Source: Acidiferrobacterales bacterium (GTDB lineage: Bacteria > Pseudomonadota > Gammaproteobacteria > Arenicellales > JAJDZL01). Taken from it: DNA of 64,000 nucleotides. Where the stretch lies: positions 46,800 to 110,799 of the forward strand of contig JAPPIB010000057.1 in NCBI GenBank assembly GCA_028820695.1, read 5' to 3'. This document shows, one piece after another, positions 54,113 through 62,057 of this stretch. How positions within the stretch are numbered: position 1 is the stretch's first letter; each line of letters opens with the position of its first letter. Made by a program: the position numbers and the translations under genes. The notes beneath the pieces were generated by a model, which was not told the DNA's origin, made no database searches, and saw nothing but the letters and a program-made list of their open reading frames with translations.

Positions 54113-54324
54113 TGCTGAGAAACAATACGCAACCCGGGCATTGCCGGGGAAATCGTGTGCGGAATCGATGCTGGATTTAAATCGTCCATATTGATGACTC
54201 GCCGGCCAGCGGACCCGCCCTCGGTATCGGCCTGGATTATGGATTCAACTGCCGCAGATTCAGACATGGTGCCAGGATCGCATCCGATAAAGTCGTCAAC
54301 AGCACAAACTGCGAACGGATTTTG

Positions 54325-54415
<91 letters not shown>

Positions 54416-54615
54416 AAATGCATGCAGCAGGAAATTGTGGTGTCTATAGTGGAGCCACCGACTGCTTCCCATGCCCGAACCCAATTGACCCGGCAGATTA
54501 TAGCCTGACGGTCGTGCGATCGGTTGGGCTGAAAAAGGGGCTTGGTAAATGATTGCAGGCACGCAGAACAGGAGAAAGTCTCGAGTGACCGCGGTTACCT
54601 GGAACGCGGATTGAC

Positions 54616-55371
54616 TCAATCGATGAACTCACGCAAGCGGTTATGGGTTTCGGGGTCCAGAAACCCCCGGACTGTCGCCTCGGTTTCCAGTTTGATCGCG
54701 AGTTCAAGCGCGTCAGCGTTGACCTGATTGAGCACTTTCTTAAGGTCAGTCACAGCGTTGCGAGGCAACGCTGCGATGCGCTGTGCGGCCTGGTGTGCTA
54801 TGTCGTAGACCGAGTCCTCGGGAACCACTTTCCAGGCGAGTCCCATCTTGAGCGCTTCGCCCGCGTCGAATACCTCCCCCAAGAGCATCAGTTCCCGGGT
54901 CTTCACAAGTCCTATCGTCTTTGGCAGCAGGTAGGTTACCCCGCCGGTCGGAAACATTCCCCACTTCAGTTCCGGAAAGAAACAACGCGTCGTGTCGGCA
55001 AAAACCGCGAGATCGCAATTGATTGCCCACTCGAGTCCGCCGCCGACTGCCCAACCGTGGATTGCGCCGATCACGGTTGTTTCCCCGAGCACGATTCGAC
55101 GGGTGACATCCTGGATAGACTCAATGAAGGCCAACGCGTCCTGTTCGCTTCGCGCCTGACTGTCGAAATCCTTCAGATCATCGCCTGAGCAAAACGAGCG
55201 TCCAGCCCCGCGCAATACGATTGCGCCGATGTTGTGGTCGGCATTCGCCTCGTCAAGTGCCAGACACAGCTCACTGAGCATTTGGGAGTTCATGGCGTTC
55301 AATCGCAGCGGACGATTCAAGGTGATGGTTCGGACGTTGTCTTTCGTATTCGACAATACAGTATTGCTCAT
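54616..55371 (-). CDS. Enoyl-CoA hydratase/isomerase family protein
   Basis: Crotonase-fold enzyme, 251 aa. Seen: the N-terminal TITLNRPLRLNAMN, oxyanion-hole segment FCSGDDLKDF, second oxyanion block AIHGWAVGGGLEWAINCDL, and FPELKWGMFPTGG, where one of the usual catalytic Glu positions lies. It follows the ligase gene by 6 bases, so the pair is cotranscribed. A hydratase on the CoA ester made by that ligase is likely, but the substrate is unknown. Confidence 0.88.
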   Translation of the reverse strand: MSNTVLSNTKDNVRTITLNRPLRLNAMNSQMLSELCLALDEANADHNIGAIVLRGAGRSFCSGDDLKDFDSQARSEQDALAFIESIQDVTRRIVLGETTVIGAIHGWAVGGGLEWAINCDLAVFADTTRCFFPELKWGMFPTGGVTYLLPKTIGLVKTRELMLLGEVFDAGEALKMGLAWKVVPEDSVYDIAHQAAQRIAALPRNAVTDLKKVLNQVNADALELAIKLETEATVRGFLDPETHNRLREFID

Positions 55372-55377
55372 ATCAAT

Positions 55378-56688
55378 CTACTCCCGGATTACTCGTTTTG
55401 TCTTGCCCTCGGTTCGGGGAAATGATCTTGCTGGAAAAAGCTCAACCTGTGCTGAGGCCCGTACCGTTTGCCTGATCTTGTGTTCGATTGTTTCCGCCAG
55501 ATCCGCGGTCGCGGTTGTCTGTGCCGCCAGTTCGGCCTCGACACGCAGTCGGTCATAGGGACCTTTGCCGCGCAAGCGGATACGAAACTCACCTGACAGT
55601 TCGGGAATGCTGTTGATGACCCCGCGTACAGCAGTCGGGTAGACGTTGACGCCTCGGACAATGATCATGTCGTCGCTGCGCCCGAGTACACGAAAACGCG
55701 GTGTGGTACGACCGCATCGGCAAGTATCTGTACCGGTGATCGTCACCATATCGTTGGTCCGAAAGCGCACCAGAGGCTGTGCCTGACGCATCAGGTGCGT
55801 GAGTACAAGCTCGCCGGTCTCACCTGTTTCGAAAGGAATCACCGAAAGTGATTGCGGACAGATCAGTTCCGCAAACAGAACATCGTGCCCGAGAAGATGA
55901 AGGTCGTTGCTGTGTTCACATTGTCCGGCAAAGTTACTGAAAGCGTCAGCCATCCCGTAGTTTGAGTTTCGCACTGCGTAGCCCCAGGTCTCCTCGAGCC
56001 TGTTTCGAAAAGCCTCACTGTCGAGTCCCGCCTCGCCGCCGAAAAGGCCGATCCTCAACCCGAGATCCCTGGGAGTGAGGTTCTCAAAATGATCGCTGAT
56101 CGTCTGTTCCAGCACTGCAGGATATGAAGGAGTTGAGTGAATGGCGGCGACATCAAGGTCCGCAATCGTCCTGATCAGGTGTCGACTGTCGCCGACTCCG
56201 AAGGGAATCACGGTTGCTCCGGCAGCTTCCAGCGAAAGGTGATCTGTAACGCCACCCATCCACATCTGATAGTTCAGGCAATGGATTACCATGTCTGCGG
56301 GCTTCAGCCCGGCGGCCCTGAAACATCTGGCGCCAATTCGTGCGGTCTGCAGCGCATCCAATTCAGTCAGGGCTGCATTCATGGCCTGTCCCGTGGTGCC
56401 TGAGGTGCGGTGCAATCGCACGATGGAATCCGGGTCGGCTGCAAGATAATCTCCGAATGGAGGGCAGGCAATCTGGGATTCTCGCAACAGGGATTTGCAG
56501 CACAGCGGCAGATTCGCAAACTCCTCGAGCCTATGCGGAACATGGGATTGAGTCCACAGTCTTTTGAAGAACGAGGATCGGTTCAGTACATATTCCCGCT
56601 GCGTCCGCCATCGTCTGTTTCTCAGACGATCGAGTTCAGCCGCCGGCAGGAATTCTTCGGTAGCAAGATCGGTTCGGTCTGACTTCAT
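55378..56688 (-). CDS. Phenylacetate-CoA ligase-like adenylating enzyme
   Basis: PaaK-like acyl-CoA synthetase, 436 aa. Seen: the AMP-binding RLHRTSGTTGQAM motif near residue 93, the PSYPAVLE and GLFGGEAGLDSE blocks, FRTNDMVTI with its conserved Asp, and the C-terminal RSDDMIIVRGVNVYP hinge. Ends in EGKTKRVIRE, as in PaaK. The aromatic phenylacetate pathway genes are absent, so the substrate may differ. Operon with the enoyl-CoA hydratase; divergent from the BCCT transporter. Confidence 0.86.
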   Translation of the reverse strand: MKSDRTDLATEEFLPAAELDRLRNRRWRTQREYVLNRSSFFKRLWTQSHVPHRLEEFANLPLCCKSLLRESQIACPPFGDYLAADPDSIVRLHRTSGTTGQAMNAALTELDALQTARIGARCFRAAGLKPADMVIHCLNYQMWMGGVTDHLSLEAAGATVIPFGVGDSRHLIRTIADLDVAAIHSTPSYPAVLEQTISDHFENLTPRDLGLRIGLFGGEAGLDSEAFRNRLEETWGYAVRNSNYGMADAFSNFAGQCEHSNDLHLLGHDVLFAELICPQSLSVIPFETGETGELVLTHLMRQAQPLVRFRTNDMVTITGTDTCRCGRTTPRFRVLGRSDDMIIVRGVNVYPTAVRGVINSIPELSGEFRIRLRGKGPYDRLRVEAELAAQTTATADLAETIEHKIRQTVRASAQVELFPARSFPRTEGKTKRVIRE

Positions 56689-56738
56689 ACGGTTTGCCCG
56701 GTCGGGTTCGTGCGTTCTAACCTGTCAGCATAAATTTG

Positions 56739-56744
56739 TATAAT
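56739..56744 (+). promoter_or_regulatory. Candidate -10 box of the BCCT transporter gene
   Basis: TATAAT 201 bases before the ATG; a poor -35 (TTCTAA) lies 18 bases upstream. It would give a long leader of about 195 bases. Confidence 0.3.
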
Positions 56745-56912
56745 TTCTTCAATGGAGTTTTCCATGATATTCGTTTTTTTATGACGATTTACTTCATCAA
56801 TCGATGAGATGGTAGAAGTGAACTCGGTTAGGAAGTACCGATGCTCTGCCATGGGCATGCGTCACCATCCAGGGCGTAAGGCTGAAGCTCTGGCCATCTT
56901 TTTGGTAGACCA

Positions 56913-56944
56913 AGGAGGGTATAGTTACCCGGGAATGTAATAAT
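56913..56944 (+). promoter_or_regulatory. BCCT leader: SD-like site, hairpin and start-stop ATGTAA
   Basis: AGGAGGG (56913-56919) is the best ribosome-binding sequence here but is 25 bases from the ATG. Its end forms a 5-bp stem GGGTA-TAGT-TACCC (56917-56930), and ATGTAA, a minimal start-stop element, lies at 56935-56940, four bases before the real ATG. This arrangement could tune translation of the transporter. Confidence 0.35.
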
Positions 56945-58594
56945 ATGAACAATCAAAAGTCTAACGGAAATCGAACTGCAGTGGCAACCGGAGGTCTGTG
57001 GAAAGGTCTCCATCCAGGAATGGGCATCGCGTCCAAGGCAATGGTCTTGGCTTTCGTTGTCTTCACCGCACTGAATGTTGATTTCGCGAGCGGCATCTAC
57101 TCGGCGGTCCGAGGCTGGATCGAATCCGCACTCAACTGGTACTATGTGAGCGCACTGGTAGTCATGTTCTTTGTCTGCATTTTTCTGATGTGCAGTCGAC
57201 ATGGCTCAGTCAAGCTTGGGGACGATAACTCCAAGCCGGAGTTCAGCAACTTCTCATGGTTCGCGATGCTGTTCTCAGCTGGAGTGGGTATCGGCCTGCT
57301 TTTCTTCGGTATTGCAGAGCCCATGTTTTACTTCGACAACACGCAGCCATGGGGTTATCCGAACAATCCATTTGCGGATCGGGCCCTGGTGACGGAGATG
57401 AATGAGGAACGCGCCGTTCATGCGATGCGGGTAACCTATTTTCATTGGGGATTTCATGCGTGGGCTGTCTATGTGATGATCGGTCTGTGCCTGGCGTACT
57501 TTGGATTCCGCAAGAAGTTGCCGCTGACACTGAGATCTTCCCTGTATCCGATCATCGGTAACAGGATCTACGGGCCCGTCGGGCACGCGGTGGACCTGCT
57601 TGCTGTGTTCGGTACAGTTTTTGGCGTTGCGACCTCGCTCGGTCTCGGTGTAAGCCAGATGGCAGCTGGACTCAATCACCTGTTTGGCATCGACCCGGGG
57701 GTTTTCACCCAGATCATATTGATCGGTGTGATTTCTGTCGTGGCGACCCTGTCAGCGGTGTCCGGAGTCGGCAATGGAATCCGAATCATCTCGGAGTGGA
57801 ATATCTGGCTGTCGGCGGTTCTGCTCGCCTACTTCCTGTTCGGCGGTCCCGCACAATGGTTGATGGGGTTCTTCGTGACCACGATCGGCGATTACCTATG
57901 GAATGCGATTCCGATGGGGTTTGCCACATTCAATGGTCCTGGTGAGCGGGAATGGCAAGGCGGCTGGACGATCTTCTATTGGGGTTGGTGGATTTCCTGG
58001 GCCCCATTCGTAGGCATGTTCATCGCACGTATCAGCCGGGGACGTACCATCCGAGAATTCATGGTAGGCGTCATGTTTGTCCCGACCACGCTGGCTTTCT
58101 TCTGGCTGTGCATTTTCGGCGGTAACGCAATGTATATCGAGATGATGGCCGATGGCGGCGTTGGAACGGCGGGAATTGCGGATCTTGTCCGAAACTGGAA
58201 CTTGCCTGCAGCCCTCTACGGCACCATCGATCAGATGACCGGCGTGAACTGGCTCAACTGGCTCATGGCCGCGCTGGCAACATTCCTGTTAGCGACCTGG
58301 TTCATCACCTCGTCGGACTCAGGAACACTGGTGATCACGACGATGCTCAGCATGGGCGATGATCACCCACCTCAGAAGTTCCGGATTGTGTGGGGACTTG
58401 GAGAGGGATTCGTCGCCGCGGTTCTTCTTCTTGCCGGTGGTCTCGGCGCGCTTCAGACCGCGTCCATCGCAGCCGCATTGCCGGTGAGCGTGATCATGCT
58501 GTTGATGACCTACGGCATTGTGAAGTCGCTGAGCGAGGATTCATCAGCTGTGGTTGTCGAACCCGCCCAAGCGGCCCCTGCTGCTGCGGAATAA
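56945..58594 (+). CDS. BCCT-family betaine/choline/carnitine transporter
   Basis: Twelve-segment secondary transporter of quaternary ammonium compounds, 549 aa. Seen: the N-terminal soluble part, the motif SAGVGIGLLFFGIAEP, the Trp-rich FYWGWWISWAPFVGMF that lines the substrate site in BetP/CaiT, and the FITSSDSGTLVI segment. The C-terminus is short, lacking the long charged osmosensing tail of BetP, so regulation by osmolarity through that tail is unlikely. The divergent CoA ligase and hydratase genes may process its substrate. Substrate choice among betaine, choline, carnitine and DMSP cannot be fixed here. Confidence 0.94.
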   Translation: MNNQKSNGNRTAVATGGLWKGLHPGMGIASKAMVLAFVVFTALNVDFASGIYSAVRGWIESALNWYYVSALVVMFFVCIFLMCSRHGSVKLGDDNSKPEFSNFSWFAMLFSAGVGIGLLFFGIAEPMFYFDNTQPWGYPNNPFADRALVTEMNEERAVHAMRVTYFHWGFHAWAVYVMIGLCLAYFGFRKKLPLTLRSSLYPIIGNRIYGPVGHAVDLLAVFGTVFGVATSLGLGVSQMAAGLNHLFGIDPGVFTQIILIGVISVVATLSAVSGVGNGIRIISEWNIWLSAVLLAYFLFGGPAQWLMGFFVTTIGDYLWNAIPMGFATFNGPGEREWQGGWTIFYWGWWISWAPFVGMFIARISRGRTIREFMVGVMFVPTTLAFFWLCIFGGNAMYIEMMADGGVGTAGIADLVRNWNLPAALYGTIDQMTGVNWLNWLMAALATFLLATWFITSSDSGTLVITTMLSMGDDHPPQKFRIVWGLGEGFVAAVLLLAGGLGALQTASIAAALPVSVIMLLMTYGIVKSLSEDSSAVVVEPAQAAPAAAE

Positions 58595-58639
58595 CTGTTG
58601 CGGTCAACTGCAGCAGTTGACTGCGATCACATGACCAAG

Positions 58640-58673
58640 ACCCGTGTGGGAGAAGGAATTCTCCCACACGGGT
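58640..58673 (+). terminator. Strong hairpin after the BCCT gene
   Basis: Positions 58640-58654 and 58659-58673 are perfect reverse complements (15 bp) around a GGAA tetraloop of the GNRA type, 46 bases after the stop codon. No U-tract follows on either strand, so it may act as a bidirectional or rho-assisted stop, or protect the mRNA end. Confidence 0.55.
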
Positions 58674-58839
58674 ATCTGCATTGCGGAATGTTGTCGTTGC
58701 CGGCTGGACTCTGCGGTCGTCAGCGAAAAGTACCCTCAATTGACGGGGAGCGCCTTGCAGGCGGCATCTTACGGTCTGCCCATCTGACGTGTCCGTTCGC
58801 CCCGGATTCGGGCAAATGAGATGAAACCGGGAACGGAAT

Positions 58840-58916
58840 TGGTCGGGGTGAGTGGATTTGAACCACCGGCCCCTGCCTCCCGAAGGCAGTGCTCTGCCAG
58901 GCTGAGCTACACCCCG
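58840..58916 (-). tRNA. tRNA-Pro (anticodon CGG)
   Basis: 77 bases with encoded CCA on the minus strand. The acceptor CGGGGTG pairs with CACCCCG. The anticodon stem CTGCC/GGCAG holds TTCGGGA, so the anticodon is CGG, reading CCG. The T arm GGTGGTTCAAATCCACT is regular. It lies 12 bases downstream of ispB on the same strand and may be processed from its transcript. Confidence 0.95.
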
Positions 58917-58928
58917 AATTCCTGATGG

Positions 58929-59999
58929 TCAGAAGTCCCGACTGACCGCAAACTCAATTAATTTGAAAAGTACTTCCTTGCAGGCTGAGTCCGGCAAAAA
59001 CCTGAGATTCTCGATTGCGCTGTCGCGGTACTTGCAAGCGAGGCTGACAGTATATTCAAGTGCGCCGGACGAGGCAACAATCTCACATATCCCGGCGACT
59101 TTTGTTTCGTCCGGGTTATCGACTGCAGAGCGGATTGTTTCTGTGTGTTGTGACTTGCAGTGGTCTCGCGCGTAAATCAGGGGAAGAGTCATCTTTCCAT
59201 CCATCAGATCATCGCCAACTTCCTTGCCGATCGTCTCGGTGTCTCCGGCATAGTCCAGGTAGTCATCGATCAGCTGAAATGCCATACCCAGGTTGTATCC
59301 GAACTGCGCCATGTTGTGCCGAACGTCTTGCGGCTGGCCGGTGATGATCGCTCCGAGTTGCGCGCCAGCCCAGAACAGGGGAGCAGTCTTGCGATCGATC
59401 GTGTCGAAGTAGTCCTTCTGGGTGGTTTCATAGGCATGCATCTGCACAAGCTGGAGGACTTCTCCTTCAGCAACTTTCCGCATGGCGCTGGTCATGACCT
59501 CGAACAGCTTGAGACTGTCAGCGGATACGAGCAGTTCAAACGCCCTGGTAGAGAAAAAGTCACCCACGAGCACACTTGCGGGGTTGCCCCAGATGGACTT
59601 TGCGCTGGCGCGACCGCGACGCATGGTTGAATCGTCCACGACATCATCGTGAAGCAGGGTTGCAACATGGATAAACTCCAGGATTGTCGCAAGCATGACA
59701 TGATGGGGACCCGGGTAATCGAATACCCGGGCACCTAGAAGAACCGTGATCGGCCGCATTTTTTTACCACCATGTTCAACGATGTGACGGCCGACGTCCT
59801 GAATCAGGGGAATATCCGAGTCCAGTGCCTCAAGGACATAATCCTGCATGGCGTCCAGATCGTCCTGGACGAACGAACGGATCTGACTCAGCTGTTGCTT
59901 GGAATTTTCGGTCGTGTGTCGTACGTCCGACTGCCCGACGTCTCTTTTCGGGTTGGCGTCCGCGCACGAGTCAGATATCCCAGCAATTGGATTGGACAT
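58929..59999 (-). CDS. ispB: Polyprenyl diphosphate synthase (octaprenyl-type)
   Basis: Trans-prenyltransferase that makes the ubiquinone side chain from FPP and IPP. Seen: GGKKMRPITVLL, first Asp-rich motif LLHDDVVDDS, second motif LIDDYLDYAGD, and GKEVGDDLMDGKMTLPLIY. From the ATG at 59999 it is 356 aa, about 30-35 longer at the N-terminus than E. coli IspB; the frame is open to 60206 but that part is low in family features. The gene lies 130 bases after the DNA methyltransferase gene. Confidence 0.93.
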   Translation of the reverse strand: MSNPIAGISDSCADANPKRDVGQSDVRHTTENSKQQLSQIRSFVQDDLDAMQDYVLEALDSDIPLIQDVGRHIVEHGGKKMRPITVLLGARVFDYPGPHHVMLATILEFIHVATLLHDDVVDDSTMRRGRASAKSIWGNPASVLVGDFFSTRAFELLVSADSLKLFEVMTSAMRKVAEGEVLQLVQMHAYETTQKDYFDTIDRKTAPLFWAGAQLGAIITGQPQDVRHNMAQFGYNLGMAFQLIDDYLDYAGDTETIGKEVGDDLMDGKMTLPLIYARDHCKSQHTETIRSAVDNPDETKVAGICEIVASSGALEYTVSLACKYRDSAIENLRFLPDSACKEVLFKLIEFAVSRDF

Positions 60000-60129
60000 G
60001 ATTGAGATCAAGGAGGGGTAAGTACTGTGAATGCCGTTAATGATTTTACAGGAAATACCTGCTGAGATGATTCTGCGATTGCTGCAGCTGGAATCGGGAC
60101 GGACGGGACAATATATTTTCCAGTTGCAT

Positions 60130-61056
60130 TCAGCCTGTGTTCGCTGAATTTCTTTCCCAGAACACCTCATCCCGATAGCCTTGAATGCCCGGGTCTTGCC
60201 GGGCAAGCCGAATTCGCTTCAGCGCCCAGCAAAGATACTCCTGATTGCAATCCATGCCAAACCATCTTCTTCCCAGCTTGGTGGCGACCACAGCGGTGGT
60301 ACCGCTGCCGAGAAAAGGATCGAAGACGAAGTCATTGTTTCTTGAACTGGCGAGCATGAGTTTCGCGATCAGCTTTTCGGGTTTTTGGGTTGGGTGATCC
60401 GTGTTTTCCCGCATGGACCAGAACGGAACGGTGATGTCAGTCCAGATGTTGGAAGGGAATGTCAGACGGAAATTCCCATTTTCCTCCTCCGCCCAGTCTT
60501 TTGGATCACCGTTGACCCTGTAGGGTGCGATCACCTTGCGTTTCAATCTCACTGCTTCGGCATCAAAAAAGTAATCCGCTGATCTGGTGCAGTACCAAAT
60601 GTCTTCTGAATTGTTTTTCCAGTTTGATCGCGCGCCGCGACCCTTCTCCCTTTCCCAAGTGATTCGGTTGTGCACATGGAATCTGGATTGCAGGATCGGT
60701 CCGATGAGAACGGAAGTCCGCCATTCTGAGCAGACATAGATTGTCGCATGGGGTTTCAGTGTCGGCATGAGTGCATCGAGCAGACTCTCAAACCATGCCT
60801 GATACTGTGTACCGTCCCGGTTGTGGAATCTGGTACCGTGATAGTTCTTGCTGAGATTGTAGGGTGGGTCAAGGATCAGGAGATCAACGAACCTATCCGG
60901 CAGCAATGAGATCAATCTGAATACGTCACCTTGCGCTACTCGGCCAGAGATCTTGTCCAGGGACATCCGTGAGTTCGGATTCAGTATCTCGCCGGACAAT
61001 TCGGCGAGTTCCTGTCTGGAGCAGGTGAGTGTGCGGTTTCGGGGTGCTTTTGTCAT
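60130..61056 (-). CDS. Beta-class DNA methyltransferase (DPPY type)
   Basis: Site-specific methyltransferase, 308 aa from the ATG at 61056. Motif IV DPPYNLSKNYHG comes first (near residue 65) and SAM motif I DPFLGSGTTAVVA is near the end, the order of beta-class N6-adenine or N4-cytosine enzymes. A HPTQKPEKLI block precedes motif I. No cognate nuclease gene is adjacent, so it looks like an orphan with possible regulatory use. A GTG at 61098 overlapping recR is a possible earlier start. It is inserted between recR and ispB. Confidence 0.9.
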   Translation of the reverse strand: MTKAPRNRTLTCSRQELAELSGEILNPNSRMSLDKISGRVAQGDVFRLISLLPDRFVDLLILDPPYNLSKNYHGTRFHNRDGTQYQAWFESLLDALMPTLKPHATIYVCSEWRTSVLIGPILQSRFHVHNRITWEREKGRGARSNWKNNSEDIWYCTRSADYFFDAEAVRLKRKVIAPYRVNGDPKDWAEEENGNFRLTFPSNIWTDITVPFWSMRENTDHPTQKPEKLIAKLMLASSRNNDFVFDPFLGSGTTAVVATKLGRRWFGMDCNQEYLCWALKRIRLARQDPGIQGYRDEVFWERNSANTG

Positions 61057-61084
61057 GGCAACGCACAGTCCGTGGACATCGGAA

Positions 61085-61681
61085 TCAGTTTGGCACACGG
61101 CGCTGAAACGCCTCGATCAAGGTGCCCTTGTCCATGTATTCGAGCTCTCCGCCGAGGGGAAGTCCGCGCGCAAGGCGGGTTATTGTGCATCCATATTCGG
61201 TCATTCGTTCCGACAGGTAGTCCGCGGTTGCATCTCCTTCCAATGTAATGTTCATTGCCAGTATGATTTCATTGACAGGATTGGACTTAAGCACATCGAG
61301 CAGCTCATCGATGTTCAGGTCGTCCGGACCAATGCCGTCCATCGGTGAGATCTTTCCCATGAGGACGAAATACAAGCCCTGGTAAACGCCGGCTTCCTCG
61401 AATGAATTCAGATCTGCGGGTGTTTCAACGATACACAGTTGTGAACGGTCGCGTGCCGGAGAATCGCAGATGCTGCATACGGGCGACTCACTGAAGTTAT
61501 TGCATTGGCTGCAATGACGTACGGATTCAACGGCCTTTTGCAGGGTGTCGACAATTTCTGTCGCACCTTTCCGATCGCGCGCCAGCAACTGAAATACATA
61601 TCTTTGAGCTGTCTTAGGTCCTACTCCCGGCAGGCGTCGGAGGGCCTTGGTCAGATCGTCGACTGCTTTTGCAACAGTCAT
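61085..61681 (-). CDS. recR: Recombination mediator RecR
   Basis: Works with RecF/RecO to load RecA at gaps. 198 aa. Order: helix-hairpin-helix LRRLPGVGPKTAQRY at the N-terminus, a four-Cys zinc finger (CSQCNNFSESPVCSIC), then a TOPRIM domain with LCIVETPADLNSFEE. The usual C-terminal GGELEYMDKGTL end is present. It follows ybaB by 21 bases. Confidence 0.96.
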   Translation of the reverse strand: MTVAKAVDDLTKALRRLPGVGPKTAQRYVFQLLARDRKGATEIVDTLQKAVESVRHCSQCNNFSESPVCSICDSPARDRSQLCIVETPADLNSFEEAGVYQGLYFVLMGKISPMDGIGPDDLNIDELLDVLKSNPVNEIILAMNITLEGDATADYLSERMTEYGCTITRLARGLPLGGELEYMDKGTLIEAFQRRVPN

Positions 61682-61702
61682 CTCAGCGGGGCAGTCCGGT
61701 GG

Positions 61703-62023
61703 CTAAAAGGGGAAATCCCGAGGGTTGAATGGAAGTTCGGATGCTATGTTCGTGATATGCTCCTCATTCATCTGCTCAACGCGCTTTACAGCGTCGTTGA
61801 TTGCGCCGGCAATAAGATCCTCAATCACTTCGCGATCACCTTCCATCAATGACGGATCAATCTGCACGTCGATCGCATCATATCGTCCGGTCAGTACAAC
61901 CTTCACCTGTCCTGCGCCGGCGACCCCGGTGACTCTCTGCTTGTGCATCTCATTCTGTGCTTGTTTCATCTGTGTCTGAATTTTTGTAGTCTGCTTCAGC
62001 AATTCCTTGAAATTCTCTGTCAT
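61703..62023 (-). CDS. ybaB: Nucleoid-associated protein YbaB/EbfC
   Basis: DNA-binding dimer of 106 aa from the ATG at 62023. Seen: the helical N-terminus MKQAQNEMHKQRVTGVAGAG with the conserved GxGxV following, and IDPSLMEGDREVIEDLIAGAINDAVKRVEQ. The frame begins at 62095 but those residues overlap dnaX and have no family similarity. Lies between dnaX and recR, the classic order. Confidence 0.95.
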   Translation of the reverse strand: MTENFKELLKQTTKIQTQMKQAQNEMHKQRVTGVAGAGQVKVVLTGRYDAIDVQIDPSLMEGDREVIEDLIAGAINDAVKRVEQMNEEHITNIASELPFNPRDFPF

Positions 62024-62057
62024 CGCGTGTTCCTTTCCCCAATAAATGTGTCTGTTC

